Positions 17,961-28,796 of a DNA stretch of 64,000 nucleotides are shown here, in pieces. How positions within the stretch are numbered: position 1 is the stretch's first letter; each line of letters begins with the position of its first letter. Source of the DNA: Pseudolabrys sp. (GTDB taxonomy: Bacteria; Pseudomonadota; Alphaproteobacteria; Rhizobiales; Xanthobacteraceae); contig JAURVZ010000093.1 in the NCBI GenBank assembly GCA_030655215.1, forward strand, positions 1-64,000, written 5' to 3'. The notes beneath the pieces were generated by a model. It saw only the letters and a program-made list of their open reading frames with translations. It had not been told where the DNA came from and ran no database searches. The translations under genes and the position numbers were made by a program.

Positions 17961-18105
17961 CTGGAAGGGCTCTAACAAAGGCCGCTTAAAGGACAGTTAT
18001 GCCATCAACAAGGTTGATCTATGCATCAATCTTTACGACTTGCTGTTGCCCAACCGGGCCTTTACAGCACTCAAAACGACCTCAGATCTTGCCCTTTTCG
18101 CCTGA

Positions 18106-19326
<1,221 letters not shown>

Positions 19327-19356
19327 TCACTAAGTCCGTTACCGTACGTCAAATTT

Positions 19357-19390
19357 AAAAGCCGGCAGCGCACACGCGTTGCCGGCTTTT
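19357..19390 (+). terminator. Rho-independent terminator after aatA
   Basis: An 11-bp stem AAAAGCCGGCA/TGCCGGCTTTT with a GC-rich loop is followed by TTTTAATTT, 30 bases after the aatA stop. The A-run on the left makes it potentially bidirectional. Confidence 0.85.
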
Positions 19391-19471
19391 AATTTCGAAA
19401 CAGAGGAACTTTACCGTTGCGCTCCCGTTGGCGCGGGGAGAACACATCCCCATTCCGACGGAGACGAAGCG

Positions 19472-19900
19472 ATGAACACGACGGCGACCGCCCAGGCGAA
19501 CAATGTGAAAGACAACGTCACCAGCCAGTTCAACAAGGGCGCCGAGAAAATCGCCGACAAGGCCCAGGATGCGACCAACGATCTGGCCATCGACATGCAG
19601 AATCTGAAGGCCGATATGGTCTCGATCCAGCAGACCTTGACCAAGCTCGCCGCCGGCGCCGGCAACGAAGCCTACAAGACCGCGCAGGGCATCGGCTCGA
19701 CCGTCGCCGCGCAGGCCACGGACTTCGCCAACAGCGCTGTCAGCAGCGCTCAGAGCGCCGTGAACAGCGCGCAGGATCAGGCCAAGACCTTCGCTTCCGA
19801 GCTGGAAAACCGCGCCCGCGCCAATCCGCTCGGCACGATCGGCGCCACTTTGGTGGTCGGCGTTGTCATCGGCATGTTGTCGCGCGGAGGCCGCGCTTAA
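19472..19900 (+). CDS. DUF883 (ElaB/YqjD-like) membrane-anchored protein
   Basis: A 142-residue protein: a long Ala/Gln-rich amphipathic helix (residues 1-110), then RARANPLGTIGATLVVGVVIGMLSRGG, the C-terminal membrane anchor typical of DUF883. E. coli relatives bind ribosomes or sit at the inner membrane in stationary phase. ATG 19472 follows GGAG. Its stop overlaps the next start (TAATG), so the two proteins are made together. Confidence 0.85.
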   Translation: MNTTATAQANNVKDNVTSQFNKGAEKIADKAQDATNDLAIDMQNLKADMVSIQQTLTKLAAGAGNEAYKTAQGIGSTVAAQATDFANSAVSSAQSAVNSAQDQAKTFASELENRARANPLGTIGATLVVGVVIGMLSRGGRA

Positions 19901-20499
19901 TGTTCGGAGCGGTTCAAACAGCACTCGACAGGGCGCTGAAAGGCCAAGCGTCGCGGCTGGTTGGCCTCGCCGAGGACTACAAAGATCGCGTGATCTATGA
20001 AGTCAAAACCGAAGTGAAGTCGCAAGTCGTCGGCGCCGGCGTGATGGCAGCGCTGGCTGTCGTCGGCCTGTTCTTCATGATGGCGGCTGTCGTCATTGGT
20101 TTGTACGCGCTCTATTACTGGGTCTCCCTCACGCATGGTCCGCTGATGGGCCTAGCTGCAGCGGGCGGCACGGCGCTGTTCTTGTCGGCCATCATGTTCA
20201 CGATCATGGCGGTTCGTGCCAATTCGTCGCGAGATGAACTGACGCCGCCGGATCTGGCAAAAATCAGGGCCGATGCGCGCGAGGCTTTGCGGCAATCGCA
20301 AAACGCGGTCACGACATTGGCGTCGAACTTCAAAGCCGATGTTGGTTCGTCCGTGGAAGCCAAGGCGCGGGAAATCGGACGGCAGACGCTCGATGCCGCA
20401 ACCAGCAGCGTTCGCAATGGCTCGACCCAGAGCCTTCTGCTGACCGTGGCGGCGACGGCCGTGGTTGGCCTGCTGCTCGGCCGCAACGCGCGCAGCTAG
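19900..20499 (+). CDS. Phage-holin-superfamily/YqjE-like membrane protein
   Basis: A 199-residue protein with two central helices (about residues 50-75 and 85-110) and a long C-terminal soluble region, and a third hydrophobic stretch at the very end (LLLTVAATAVVGLLLG). This matches the Phage_holin_3_6/YqjE family, which in chromosomes is an envelope protein rather than a lysis protein. It is coupled to the DUF883 gene, as in the yqjDE arrangement. A terminator follows at 20518. Confidence 0.78.
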   Translation: MFGAVQTALDRALKGQASRLVGLAEDYKDRVIYEVKTEVKSQVVGAGVMAALAVVGLFFMMAAVVIGLYALYYWVSLTHGPLMGLAAAGGTALFLSAIMFTIMAVRANSSRDELTPPDLAKIRADAREALRQSQNAVTTLASNFKADVGSSVEAKAREIGRQTLDAATSSVRNGSTQSLLLTVAATAVVGLLLGRNARS

Positions 20500-20517
20500 A
20501 GTTCGTCTGCAATAATC

Positions 20518-20545
20518 AGTCACGCGCATGCGCGTGACTTTTTTG
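20518..20545 (+). terminator. Terminator after the holin-like gene
   Basis: A perfect 22-base palindrome (AGTCACGCGCA and its complement) runs directly into TTTTTT, 18 bases after the stop codon. Confidence 0.88.
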
Positions 20546-20720
20546 TGCGTCAACGCGCAGGTTGCCCGATACCGAACGCTTTATTGAATTCAAGTTTTGC
20601 ATAATACCGCAGCGCACGCACATACCTTGGCCCTTGCACCGTCCCGGATTGCCTGAGACGATACCCTGACGGGCCGGGTAGCATTGGTCCAACTCCCGGC
20701 CGAAATGGGAGGATGTGAAA

Positions 20721-22796
20721 ATGGGACAGAACGGCAAGAGTCCCGAGAAGAAGACAGCGGCAATAAGTTCAAAGGGTCCCCGGTGCATCGCATTGGTGGG
20801 CCCCTTCCAGAGCGGCAAGACAACGCTGCTCGAGGCAATCCTCGCGCGTACCGGCGCCGTTCAGCGCCAGGGCACGGTTGAGACCGGCAGCACAGTCGGC
20901 GATGCTTGCAGGCAAGCCCGCGATCACAAGATGAGCGTCGAGGCTTCCTTCGCCACGACCGACTTCATGGGCGACAGCTACACCTTTATCGACTGTCCCG
21001 GCTCGGTCGAATTCGTTCACGACATGCGCAGCGTGCTGCCGGCGGTCGATGCCGCGGTCGTCGTCTGCGAGGCGGATGAGAAGAAGATACCGCAGCTGCA
21101 GCTCATTCTGCGCGAGCTCGAAGAGCAGAACATTCCGCATTTTCTGTTTCTCAACAAGATCGACAAGGCCGACAAGCGCGTTCGCGAGACGATCAAGCTG
21201 TTGCAGCCGGCCTCGCGCGTGCCGTTGTTGCTGCGGCAGATTCCGATCTGGAACGGCACGATTGTCTCCGGCTTCGTCGATCTCGCGCTGGAACGCGCGC
21301 ATGTCTACAAGGAGCACGCCGCGTCCGAAGTGATCGAACTCGACGGTGAAAACCGCGACCGCGAAAAGGAAGCGCGCTTCACCATGCTGGAGACGCTCGC
21401 CGATCACGACGACGCGCTGCTCGAGCAATTGCTCAATGACATGGAGCCGCCGCGCGACCGGGTGTTCGACGATCTCGCCAAGGAATTGCGCGAGCGTGTT
21501 GTCGTGCCCGTGTTGCTGGGCGCGGCGACGCGATCGAACGGCGTGTTGCGGCTGCTGAAAGCGTTGCGCCACGAAGCGCCGACCATTGCCGACACCGCGC
21601 AACGGCTCGGCATCAAGGCCGGCTATGACGCCGTCGCTTTGGTGCTCAAGACATTCCACACGCCGCATGGCGGCAAGATGTCGGTGGCGCGCGTGCTGAC
21701 CGGCGAGGCCGGCGACGGCACCACGTTCCTGACGCCGACCTCGGATGGCGGGCGTGTCTCAGGCGTATTCACGGTGATGGGCGGCAACTTCGTCAAGCGC
21801 GGTCCGGCGAAAACCGGCGATACGGTTGCCTTCGGCAAGCTCGAACTGAGCAAGACCGGCGACACCTTGTCGTCCGGGCGGCAGGCGCGCGCCGCGATGG
21901 TCAAGATCGCGCCTTATCCGCCGGTGCTGGCGATTGCCGTGCAGGCCAAAGAGCGCAAGGACGACGTCAAGCTCGGCCAGGCCTTCAACAAGCTGACCGA
22001 CGAGGATCCGTCGCTGCGCGTCGACCACAATGCCGAAAGCCATGAAGTGGTGATGTGGGGGCAGGGCGAGATGCATCTGCGCGTCGCCACCGAGCGGCTG
22101 GCCGAACGCTTTGCCGTGCCGGTGCTGACGCGGCCGCCGACGGTTGGCTATCGCGAAACCATCCGCAAGCCGATCAGCATTCGCGGCCGGCACAAGAAAC
22201 AATCTGGTGGGCATGGCGCCTTCGGCGATGTTGTGGTCGAGATCAGGCCCCTGCCGCGCTCGTCTGGCTTCAAGTTCGAGGACAAGATCACCGGCGGTGT
22301 TGTGCCGCGCAATTACATTCCGGCGGTAGAGGAGGGTGTGCGCGATGCGCTTCAGCACGGGCCGCTTGGATTCCCGGTTTCCGACGTCGCGGTGGCTTTG
22401 ACCGACGGCTCGTATCACACGGTCGATTCGTCCGACATGGCGTTCCGCATTGCCGGGCGCATGGCGCTCAATGAAGGCCTGCCGCAGTGCCAGCCGGTCT
22501 TGCTCGAGCCGATCCATCTGGTCGAGATCGTCTGCCCGAATGATGCGACCGCGAAGATCAACGCCATACTGTCCGGCCGGCGCGGGCATATTCTCGGCTT
22601 TGACACCCGCGAATATTGGGATGGCTGGGACACAGTGCGGGCGCAAATGGCGGAAGCCGAGATCGGCGACCTGATCATCGAGGTGCGCTCGGCGACGGCG
22701 GGGGTCGGTTCGTTCACCTTCAAGTTCGACCATATGGCCGAGCTGACCGGGCGCACGGCGGACCAGATCGTCGCGGCGAGGAGGGCTGCGGAGTGA
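20721..22796 (+). CDS. Elongation factor G-like GTPase
   Basis: A 691-residue translational GTPase paralogue. The G domain has GPFQSGKTTL (G1), DCPGSVEF (G3, with Cys for the usual Thr) and NKID (G4). Domains II-V follow, including GQGEMHLRVATERL and the EF-G domain IV segment GGVVPRNYIPAVEEGV. It lacks the classic RGIT switch motif, where it reads MSVEASFATTDF. It is therefore an EF-G-like factor rather than the main fusA. ATG 20721 is preceded by GGGAGGA at a good distance. It is monocistronic, ending at a repeat. Confidence 0.88.
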   Translation: MGQNGKSPEKKTAAISSKGPRCIALVGPFQSGKTTLLEAILARTGAVQRQGTVETGSTVGDACRQARDHKMSVEASFATTDFMGDSYTFIDCPGSVEFVHDMRSVLPAVDAAVVVCEADEKKIPQLQLILRELEEQNIPHFLFLNKIDKADKRVRETIKLLQPASRVPLLLRQIPIWNGTIVSGFVDLALERAHVYKEHAASEVIELDGENRDREKEARFTMLETLADHDDALLEQLLNDMEPPRDRVFDDLAKELRERVVVPVLLGAATRSNGVLRLLKALRHEAPTIADTAQRLGIKAGYDAVALVLKTFHTPHGGKMSVARVLTGEAGDGTTFLTPTSDGGRVSGVFTVMGGNFVKRGPAKTGDTVAFGKLELSKTGDTLSSGRQARAAMVKIAPYPPVLAIAVQAKERKDDVKLGQAFNKLTDEDPSLRVDHNAESHEVVMWGQGEMHLRVATERLAERFAVPVLTRPPTVGYRETIRKPISIRGRHKKQSGGHGAFGDVVVEIRPLPRSSGFKFEDKITGGVVPRNYIPAVEEGVRDALQHGPLGFPVSDVAVALTDGSYHTVDSSDMAFRIAGRMALNEGLPQCQPVLLEPIHLVEIVCPNDATAKINAILSGRRGHILGFDTREYWDGWDTVRAQMAEAEIGDLIIEVRSATAGVGSFTFKFDHMAELTGRTADQIVAARRAAE

Positions 22797-22807
22797 CGCG
22801 CTTTCTT

Positions 22808-22950
22808 CACCCTCCCCCCGCGAAGCGGTTGGGCGGAAGATGCTCGTCGCGTTAAGCGACGGGCATCAGGGTGGGGGGCTTAACTGCTGCAGGATTTCCC
22901 CCCACCCCTAACCCTCCCCACCACTCGCAAGTGCTCGCGGGGGGAGGGGA
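22808..22950. repeat. Palindromic repeat, C/G-run family (copy 2)
   Basis: CACCCTCCCCCCGCGAAGCG and facing arms ending in GGGGGGAGGGG surround a central CGTCGCGTTAAGCGACG hairpin. It lies between the EF-G-like gene and msrP. Confidence 0.8.
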
Positions 22951-23033
22951 ACAGAAGCGTGATTTGCCAGTGATCCCCTTGCCGCCGTACCTCGTATAAT
23001 AACGAGACGGGCCAATTCGAGGGAAACGCACCG

Positions 23034-24005
23034 ATGAACATTATTCGCCGCCGCGGCTGGGAAATCCCCGAAAGCCAGCTCACGCCCGAGCATCTGGCGT
23101 TCAGCCGCCGCAGCCTGCTGATCGGCGGCGCCAGCGCCTTGGCCCTCGCACCAGGGGCCGCCTATGCGCAGCGCGCCAGCGATGCCGCCAACCTGCCGGA
23201 CCCGAACGCCGACCTTTATCCGGCCAAGCTCAACACCAAATATCCGCTCGACCGGCCGATCACCGACGAGAAGGTCAACGCTGCTTACAACAATTTCTAC
23301 GAATTCAATTCGACCAAGGATGTCGCCGAGCAGGCGCAGAAGCTGCCGATCCGCCCGTGGATGGTGAAGATCGACGGCATGGTCGAGAAGCCGTTCGAGA
23401 TCGGCGCCGACGAACTGATCCGCAAGATCGGCATCGAGGAGCGCACCTATCGCCACCGCTGTGTCGAAGCCTGGAGCATGGCGATCGCCTGGACCGGCTT
23501 CCCGCTGTCGAAGCTGGTCGAGATGGCGAAGCCGCTCGGCTCGGCCAAATACCTGCACATGGAAACCTTCAACAACCCGAAGGTCGCGCCCGGCCTGCGC
23601 CAGTCCTGGTATCCGTGGCCTTATGTCGAAGGCCTGACCATTGCGGAGGCGACCAACGATCTCGCTTTCATCGCCACCGGCGCCTATGGCCATCCGATGC
23701 TGAAGCAACACGGCGCGCCGTTGCGGCTGGCGGTGCCGTGGAAGTACGGCTTCAAGTCGATCAAGTCGATCGTGCGCTTCAGCTTCGTGGACAAGCAGCC
23801 GGTCGGCATGTGGGAGAAACTGCAGAAGACCGAGTACGGCTTCTGGGCCAACGTCAATCCGGAAGTGCCGCATCCGCGTTGGAGCCAGGCGACCGAGGAA
23901 ATCATCGGCACCGGCGACCGCAAGCCGACCCTGAAGTTCAACGGCTACGGCGAATTCGTCGCTGATCTGTATACAGGCATGGAAAAAGAGCGGCTCTGGG
24001 CTTAA
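23034..24005 (+). CDS. msrP: Protein-methionine-sulfoxide reductase catalytic subunit
   Basis: A 323-residue periplasmic molybdopterin enzyme (formerly YedY) that reduces oxidised methionines in envelope proteins. A twin-arginine signal (SRRSLLIGG, arginines 25-26) directs folded export. The Mo-ligating cysteine lies in RTYRHRCVEAWS, near residue 140. ATG 23034 fits the usual length. Its membrane heme partner msrQ, often adjacent, is not present downstream: a repeat and an unrelated gene follow. Confidence 0.95.
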   Translation: MNIIRRRGWEIPESQLTPEHLAFSRRSLLIGGASALALAPGAAYAQRASDAANLPDPNADLYPAKLNTKYPLDRPITDEKVNAAYNNFYEFNSTKDVAEQAQKLPIRPWMVKIDGMVEKPFEIGADELIRKIGIEERTYRHRCVEAWSMAIAWTGFPLSKLVEMAKPLGSAKYLHMETFNNPKVAPGLRQSWYPWPYVEGLTIAEATNDLAFIATGAYGHPMLKQHGAPLRLAVPWKYGFKSIKSIVRFSFVDKQPVGMWEKLQKTEYGFWANVNPEVPHPRWSQATEEIIGTGDRKPTLKFNGYGEFVADLYTGMEKERLWA

Positions 24006-24013
24006 CCCCGCCG

Positions 24014-24102
24014 CGTCGTGGCCGGGCTTGACCCGGCCATCCACGTCTTTCTCTCTTCAAATTGGCAAGACGTGGATGCCCGGCACAAGGCCGGGCATGA
24101 CG
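24014..24102. repeat. Palindromic repeat, CGTCATGCCCGGGC family
   Basis: Facing arms CGTGGCCGGGCTTGACCCGG and CCGGCACAAGGCCGGGCATGACG surround an AT-rich centre flanked by CCACGTCTT/AAGACGTGG. It starts 9 bases after the msrP stop. Confidence 0.88.
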
Positions 24103-24196
24103 AGATTTTTCATCCGAATTCTTGCGCGCGCGGACCTTTCAAGCCGGCCGGCAGTTCCTATGTGTTCGGGAACTGCTCGCCGCCCAGGAGGCCCTT

Positions 24197-24709
24197 TTGC
24201 GCTCATTTTTTGCTCTGGTCATCGCCGCACTCGTTGCGTTCAGCGCTATCCCGGCGCACGCCGCCGATGAGCCGGACAGCATTTTCAAGAAATCGACCGT
24301 CTTCAAATGGCTGACGCCGAACGACAAGCTCGCCACTTACGGCCTAGACGATCCGCAGGTTGAAGGCGTTGCCTGTCACTTCACCGTGCCGGAGCGCGGC
24401 GGCTTCAAGGGCTGGATCGGTGTCGCCGAGGAGGTGTCGGACATTTCGCTGTCCTGCCGGCAGATCGGCCCGATCAAGTTCAAGCAGAAGTTCGAGCAGG
24501 GTGAGGATGTCTTCCGCCAGCGCCGCTCGCTGTTCTTCAAGAAGATGCAGATCGTGCGCGGCTGCGACGTCAAGCGCAACGTGCTGGTCTACATGGTCTA
24601 CAGCGACCGCATCATCGAAGGCTCGCCGAAGAATTCCACATCATCGGTGCCGGTGATGCCGTGGGGCGGGCAGGGCGAGGTGCAGAAATGCGCCGACTTC
24701 GTCAGCTAA
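24197..24709 (+). CDS. creA: CreA-family exported protein
   Basis: A 170-residue exported protein. The best start is TTG 24197, because AGGAGG lies 5 bases upstream and translation from there gives a clean signal peptide ending AHA; the longer frame from 24122 hides it. The mature part has the CreA pattern: VACHFTVPERGGFKG, SLSCRQIGPI, FRQRRSLFFKKMQIVRGCD and LVYMVYSDRIIEGSPKNS. The family's function is unknown. Confidence 0.82.
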   Translation: MRSFFALVIAALVAFSAIPAHAADEPDSIFKKSTVFKWLTPNDKLATYGLDDPQVEGVACHFTVPERGGFKGWIGVAEEVSDISLSCRQIGPIKFKQKFEQGEDVFRQRRSLFFKKMQIVRGCDVKRNVLVYMVYSDRIIEGSPKNSTSSVPVMPWGGQGEVQKCADFVS

Positions 24710-24791
24710 CAGCGCCTACGAAAGGGGAGTTGCCGTCCCTGCGGCAATTCCCGCTATAATGGCCCGTCCCTGACCGACGGAGCCATCGACC

Positions 24792-25397
24792 ATGCCGACC
24801 GACCTGCCGACGCACACGCCTGCCGATCAGCCTGACATGGCGAAGATGGAGACGGCCGTCGTCAAGGCGCTGCATCAGCACTGGAAGCTGTATCTGGCCG
24901 AAGGCTTGTTGCTGCTCGTGCTGGGCCTCATCGCCATTATTATCCCGGCAGCCGCGACCCTGGCGGCCACCCTGGTGTTCGGCTGGCTGTTTCTGATCAG
25001 CGGCATCATCGGACTGTTCACGACCTTCTGGATGCGCGGCGCGCCGGGTTTCTGGTGGTCGCTGGCCTCGGCCGCGCTCGCTGTGTTGGCGGGCGGATAT
25101 TTGCTGGCGCAGCCGATCGCCGGCGCGCTGTCGCTGACGGTGGTGCTGATCGCTTTCTTCATCATCGAAGGCATCGCCTCGCTGATGTTCGCGCTTGATC
25201 ACCGCCGCGACCTGTCCGGCCAGTGGGGCTGGATGCTGATCAGCGGCCTTGTCGATCTGGTGCTCAGCGTCATGTTGATCGCCGGCCTGCCGAGCACCGC
25301 GGTATGGGCGCTCGGCCTGCTTGTCGGCATCAACATGGTGTTCGGCGGCGTGGCGCTGACGGCGATGGCACTGCATGCGCGCAAGGAAACGCTCTAG
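24792..25397 (+). CDS. HdeD-family (DUF308) membrane protein
   Basis: A 201-residue protein with six hydrophobic segments in three helical pairs, each starting with patterns such as [20 protein letters not shown] and [18 protein letters not shown], as in HdeD. E. coli HdeD contributes to acid resistance at high cell density; this copy has an extra polar N terminus. It converges on the cyclase gene, and the two share the palindromic stop CTAG (25394-25397). Confidence 0.85.
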   Translation: MPTDLPTHTPADQPDMAKMETAVVKALHQHWKLYLAEGLLLLVLGLIAIIIPAAATLAATLVFGWLFLISGIIGLFTTFWMRGAPGFWWSLASAALAVLAGGYLLAQPIAGALSLTVVLIAFFIIEGIASLMFALDHRRDLSGQWGWMLISGLVDLVLSVMLIAGLPSTAVWALGLLVGINMVFGGVALTAMALHARKETL

Positions 25398-26167
25398 CCT
25401 ATAATCGCCACTGCGCGCGTCCATCCGGCCGAGCCGCCTTTCACTTTCACCGGGAAGCAGCTGACCGTGAAGCCCGTGGCCGGCAGGCTTTCGAGATTGT
25501 GCAGCTTCTCGATATGGCAATAGCCGATCTCGCGGCCGGCGCGGTGACCTTCCCAGATGATCGAGGCGTCCTTGGTCTCGGCATATTTCTTCATCGTGTG
25601 GATGAAGGGTGCGTCCCAGCTCCAGCCATCGGTGCCGGTGACGCGCACGCCGCGCTCGGTAAGATACAGCGTCGCTTCGCGGCCCATGCCGCAGCCTCTC
25701 GAGACGTAATCCGGCTGGCCGTAGGCCGCACCGGCGCTGGTATTCACCAGCACGATTTCAAGCGGTGAAAGCGTGTGGCCGATGCGCTTCAGCTCGGCTT
25801 CGACATCGGCGGCGGTGGCGACATAGCCGTCAGCGAAGTGGCGGAAGTCGAGTTTAACGCCGGGCTGCAAACACCAATCAAGCGGCACTTCGTCGATGGT
25901 CAGCGCGCGCTTGCCGCCATCCATGGTCGAGGCGAAGTGATAGGGCGCGTCGAGATGCGTGGTGCAATGCGTCGACAGCTTGACCCATTCGAATCCCCAG
26001 CCTTCGCCGGCAGGCAGGTCTTCCTTCTTCAGGCCGGGGAAGAATTTGAGAATGTCCGGCGCGGTCGCCTCGTGGTCGAGATACTCGATGACGGGGCCGT
26101 ATCCCGGCGGGTCGGCATAGGGCGTGTTCTCAAGCGGGATCGAGATATCGACAAGCTGACGCGCCAT
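25394..26167 (-). CDS. Cyclase-family metal hydrolase (kynurenine formamidase-like)
   Basis: A 257-residue member of the PF04199 'cyclase' family, Mn/Zn-dependent hydrolases that cleave amide or lactone bonds. The metal site motif appears as [14 protein letters not shown], matching H-x-GTH-x-DAP-x-H with a Cys in the Gly position. ATG 26167 (MARQLVD) follows AAGGGA. It is divergent from the acyltransferase gene. It may act on a ring-opened product of the catabolic region that starts here, but that link is contextual. Confidence 0.82.
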   Translation of the reverse strand: MARQLVDISIPLENTPYADPPGYGPVIEYLDHEATAPDILKFFPGLKKEDLPAGEGWGFEWVKLSTHCTTHLDAPYHFASTMDGGKRALTIDEVPLDWCLQPGVKLDFRHFADGYVATAADVEAELKRIGHTLSPLEIVLVNTSAGAAYGQPDYVSRGCGMGREATLYLTERGVRVTGTDGWSWDAPFIHTMKKYAETKDASIIWEGHRAGREIGYCHIEKLHNLESLPATGFTVSCFPVKVKGGSAGWTRAVAIIG

Positions 26168-26237
26168 GATTTTCCCTTCGTTCACAGACGGACATCAAAC
26201 AGATTGCTCTTATAAAGCGAAGCTCTATCCTGTGCCT

Positions 26238-27140
26238 ATGGCCTTCATGACGCTTCCGGCATTCCTCGCGCGCGCGAAGGCTCCCGCAGCACCGCAACAC
26301 ATGCAGAGGTTGGACAGCCTGGACGCCGTGCGTGGCGTTGCGGTCGGCCTCGTTGTCTATGACCATTTGTGGGGAGGGCCGGAATTGGCCGGCAGCGCCG
26401 GCGTCATCCTATTTTTCTTTCTGTCCGGATTCTTGATCTACAGCACCTACGATCCCCGCACCTATGTGCAGCGCCGCACCTTTCGCATCCTGCCAATGTA
26501 TTGGCTGTCGATTGTGGCGGCCTTCCTTCTCGGTCCCTGGTCGGTCCAGATCGCGCTGCAAAATGCATTTTTCATCGCGTCAAAATCAAACTGGATGTCG
26601 GTGGTCTACTGGACCTTATATATTGAGGTCGCCTTCTACGTTCTGGCGCCGCTCATTCTGTTATCGTGGACAGTGGTCTCGGTTATTCCCGCACTCTTCG
26701 CGATCGTCTGGCTGATCTGGGGACCGATCGTCGCGCCGTTCTACCTGTCGTTCTGCTTTATCGGCCTGCAGATCGGCGCCTGGCGCGCCGGCCGCCTGCC
26801 AGAGTGGCTGCTGTTGGCCAATATCGTGGTCTGTGTCGCGGCGTCCTGCTTCATGCGTGAGCTCGGCCCGGCGTTCGCTGTGGTGGCGCTGGCGGCCTTT
26901 TCAGCGGTGTGGACGGTTATTCGCTTCGGCCTGCCGCGCGTAAGCCTGCTGAGCGGGCTCGGCCGCATTTCTTATTCGGTTTATCTTTTGCACCCGCTGG
27001 TCGGCGCCGCCATGCTAACCAATTTCGACGCGTCGGTGACGACACTCGTCTGCCTTCTGGTGAGCTGGATCTGTTATCGCCTTGTCGAACTTCCGTTCAT
27101 CCGTCTCGGCCGCGTCCTGACATGGCCGAGGGTCGCCTGA
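26238..27140 (+). CDS. Acyltransferase-3 family membrane protein (OafA-like)
   Basis: About 300 residues with ten hydrophobic segments. The signature RLDSLDAVRGVAVGLVVYDH near the start carries the conserved arginine and the catalytic-type histidine, followed by FFFLSGFLIY. Members O-acylate surface sugars or other envelope molecules. Candidate starts are ATG 26238, 26247 and 26301; none has a strong ribosome site. No polysaccharide genes are adjacent, so the acceptor is unknown. Confidence 0.82.
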   Translation: MAFMTLPAFLARAKAPAAPQHMQRLDSLDAVRGVAVGLVVYDHLWGGPELAGSAGVILFFFLSGFLIYSTYDPRTYVQRRTFRILPMYWLSIVAAFLLGPWSVQIALQNAFFIASKSNWMSVVYWTLYIEVAFYVLAPLILLSWTVVSVIPALFAIVWLIWGPIVAPFYLSFCFIGLQIGAWRAGRLPEWLLLANIVVCVAASCFMRELGPAFAVVALAAFSAVWTVIRFGLPRVSLLSGLGRISYSVYLLHPLVGAAMLTNFDASVTTLVCLLVSWICYRLVELPFIRLGRVLTWPRVA

Positions 27141-27316
27141 TCGTGCACTGCAGCAATTGAGCGCCGCCAAAAATAGTTGCGCGTCCCACCATTGCCCACC
27201 GTCACCGGCGCGGGATTTCGTCGAAACGCTTGCACGCATGGGTAGACCATCGGCGCAAGCGCTGGCATGATTGGCCACCTAATCAAAAATCAAGAACCAC
27301 TCTGGGAGGAAACACG

Positions 27317-28603
27317 ATGATGCAAAGTCTCAAGTCGCGTGCGTTGGCGCGGATTGCGGGGGCCGGTCTCGCTCTCGTCACCGGCACGATGTTCGCCGTG
27401 TCCGGCGCGCAGGCGCAAACCGGACCGATCACGATCGGCTTCAGCCAGTCGCTCACCGGCGGCCTGTCGCCGAACGGCAAGCAAGCCTTGCTCGGCATGG
27501 AAATCTGGAAGGACAACGTCAACAAGGCCGGCGGTCTGCTCGGCCGTCAGGTTGAGCTGAAATATTACGACGACAAGAGCGATCCGTCGGAAGTCCCGGG
27601 CATCTACACCAAGCTGCTCGACGTCGACAAAGTCGATCTCGTCGTCTCCGGCTATGCCAGCAACCAGATCGCGCCGGCCATGCCTGTCGTCGTTCGGAAG
27701 GGCAAGGCTTTCGTGACCCTGTTCGGTCTCGATATCAACGACAAGTTCAGGTATCCGAAGTACTTCTCGATCATCCCAACCGGCCAGGACACCAAGGGCT
27801 CGTTCACCAAGGGCTTCTTCGACATCGCCGCGGCGCAGAACCCGAAGCCGAAGACCGTCGCTCTTACTTTCGCCGACGCCGAATTCGCGCAGAATGCCTG
27901 CGAAGGCGCGCGCAGCAATGCCAAGAAGCACGGCTTCAACATCGTTTACGACAAGGCCTACCCGCCGCCGCCGAAGACAACCGATTTCGCGCCGATCGTG
28001 CGCGCGATCAAGGCGCTTGAGCCGGATCTCGTCGTTGCCTGCGCCTACCCGCTCGACTCGGTCGGCCTTGTGCTGGCGGCCAATGAAATCGGCCTGAAGC
28101 CGAAAATGTTCGGCGGCGCGATGGTCGGCCTGCAGGCGACGTTCTTCAAGGACAAGCTGAAGAACAAGATGAACGGCATCGTCAATTACGAGACATGGGT
28201 GCCGGATGAGAAGCAGATGTACAAAGGCACCAAGGCGTTCTTCGACGAATATCAGTCGAAGGCCAAGGCGGCCGGCGTTGATCCGCTCGGCTACTATCTC
28301 GGCGGCTGGGGCTATGCCCAGATGCAGGTGCTCGGCGACGCAATCAAGTCGGCCAAGAGCGTCGAGGACGACAAGGTCGTCGCTGCGCTCAAGAACGACA
28401 AGTTCGAGACCGTCATGGGCCCGATCAAGTTCGGCGACAAGGGTGAGTGGGCCGAAGGCAACATGTTCACGGTGCAGTATGTCGACATCCCGGCCGATGC
28501 CGGCCTTGATGCCTGGACCGGCATGAAGACGCAGGTTGTGCTTGAGCCGTCGAAGTTGGAGACCGGGAAGGTGATCTATCCTTACGAGAAGGCGATCAAG
28601 TAA
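27317..28603 (+). CDS. Periplasmic substrate-binding protein of a Liv-type ABC importer
   Basis: A 428-residue type-I solute-binding protein with a signal peptide cleaved after AQA (near residue 33). The mature start ITIGFSQSLTGGLSPNGKQALLG is typical of the branched-chain amino acid/amide-binding class. Two ATGs (27317, 27320) follow GGGAGGA. It is convergent with livFGMH and separated from it by a terminator, so it has its own promoter, yet it is very likely the binding partner of that permease. In these families such proteins often bind aromatic acids or amides. Confidence 0.9.
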   Translation: MMQSLKSRALARIAGAGLALVTGTMFAVSGAQAQTGPITIGFSQSLTGGLSPNGKQALLGMEIWKDNVNKAGGLLGRQVELKYYDDKSDPSEVPGIYTKLLDVDKVDLVVSGYASNQIAPAMPVVVRKGKAFVTLFGLDINDKFRYPKYFSIIPTGQDTKGSFTKGFFDIAAAQNPKPKTVALTFADAEFAQNACEGARSNAKKHGFNIVYDKAYPPPPKTTDFAPIVRAIKALEPDLVVACAYPLDSVGLVLAANEIGLKPKMFGGAMVGLQATFFKDKLKNKMNGIVNYETWVPDEKQMYKGTKAFFDEYQSKAKAAGVDPLGYYLGGWGYAQMQVLGDAIKSAKSVEDDKVVAALKNDKFETVMGPIKFGDKGEWAEGNMFTVQYVDIPADAGLDAWTGMKTQVVLEPSKLETGKVIYPYEKAIK

Positions 28604-28627
28604 TCGCATTCCGGACTGTGAGACTGA

Positions 28628-28659
28628 AACGCCGCGGGGCAACCCGCGGCGTTTTTTTT
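28628..28659 (+). terminator. Terminator after the binding-protein gene
   Basis: AACGCCGCGGG-GCAA-CCCGCGGCGTT is an 11-bp perfect stem with a tetraloop, followed by eight T residues. Confidence 0.93.
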
Positions 28660-28662
28660 CGT

Positions 28663-28789
28663 GTCCCGGGCGCGGCGCAGCGTGAGTGCAACGAACGGTG
28701 CGCTGCAGACCCGGGATCCCGATTACTTGAGAAACAAGCGGGGCCCCGGATCTGCGGGGCAGCACTTCGTGCTGCACCGCGTCCGGGGC
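28663..28789. repeat. Two palindromic repeats between convergent Liv genes
   Basis: The first palindrome has arms GTCCCGGG and CCCGGGAT around a GCGC-rich centre. The second (28741-28789) reads GGGCCCCGGATCTGCG ... CGCGTCCGGGGC and matches the copy at 8296-8352. Confidence 0.75.
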
Positions 28790-28796
28790 AAGGGGC

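Noticed and set aside
27290-28777. 495-codon minus-strand open frame opposite the substrate-binding protein
   Set aside because: Antisense shadow; it also runs through a strong terminator.
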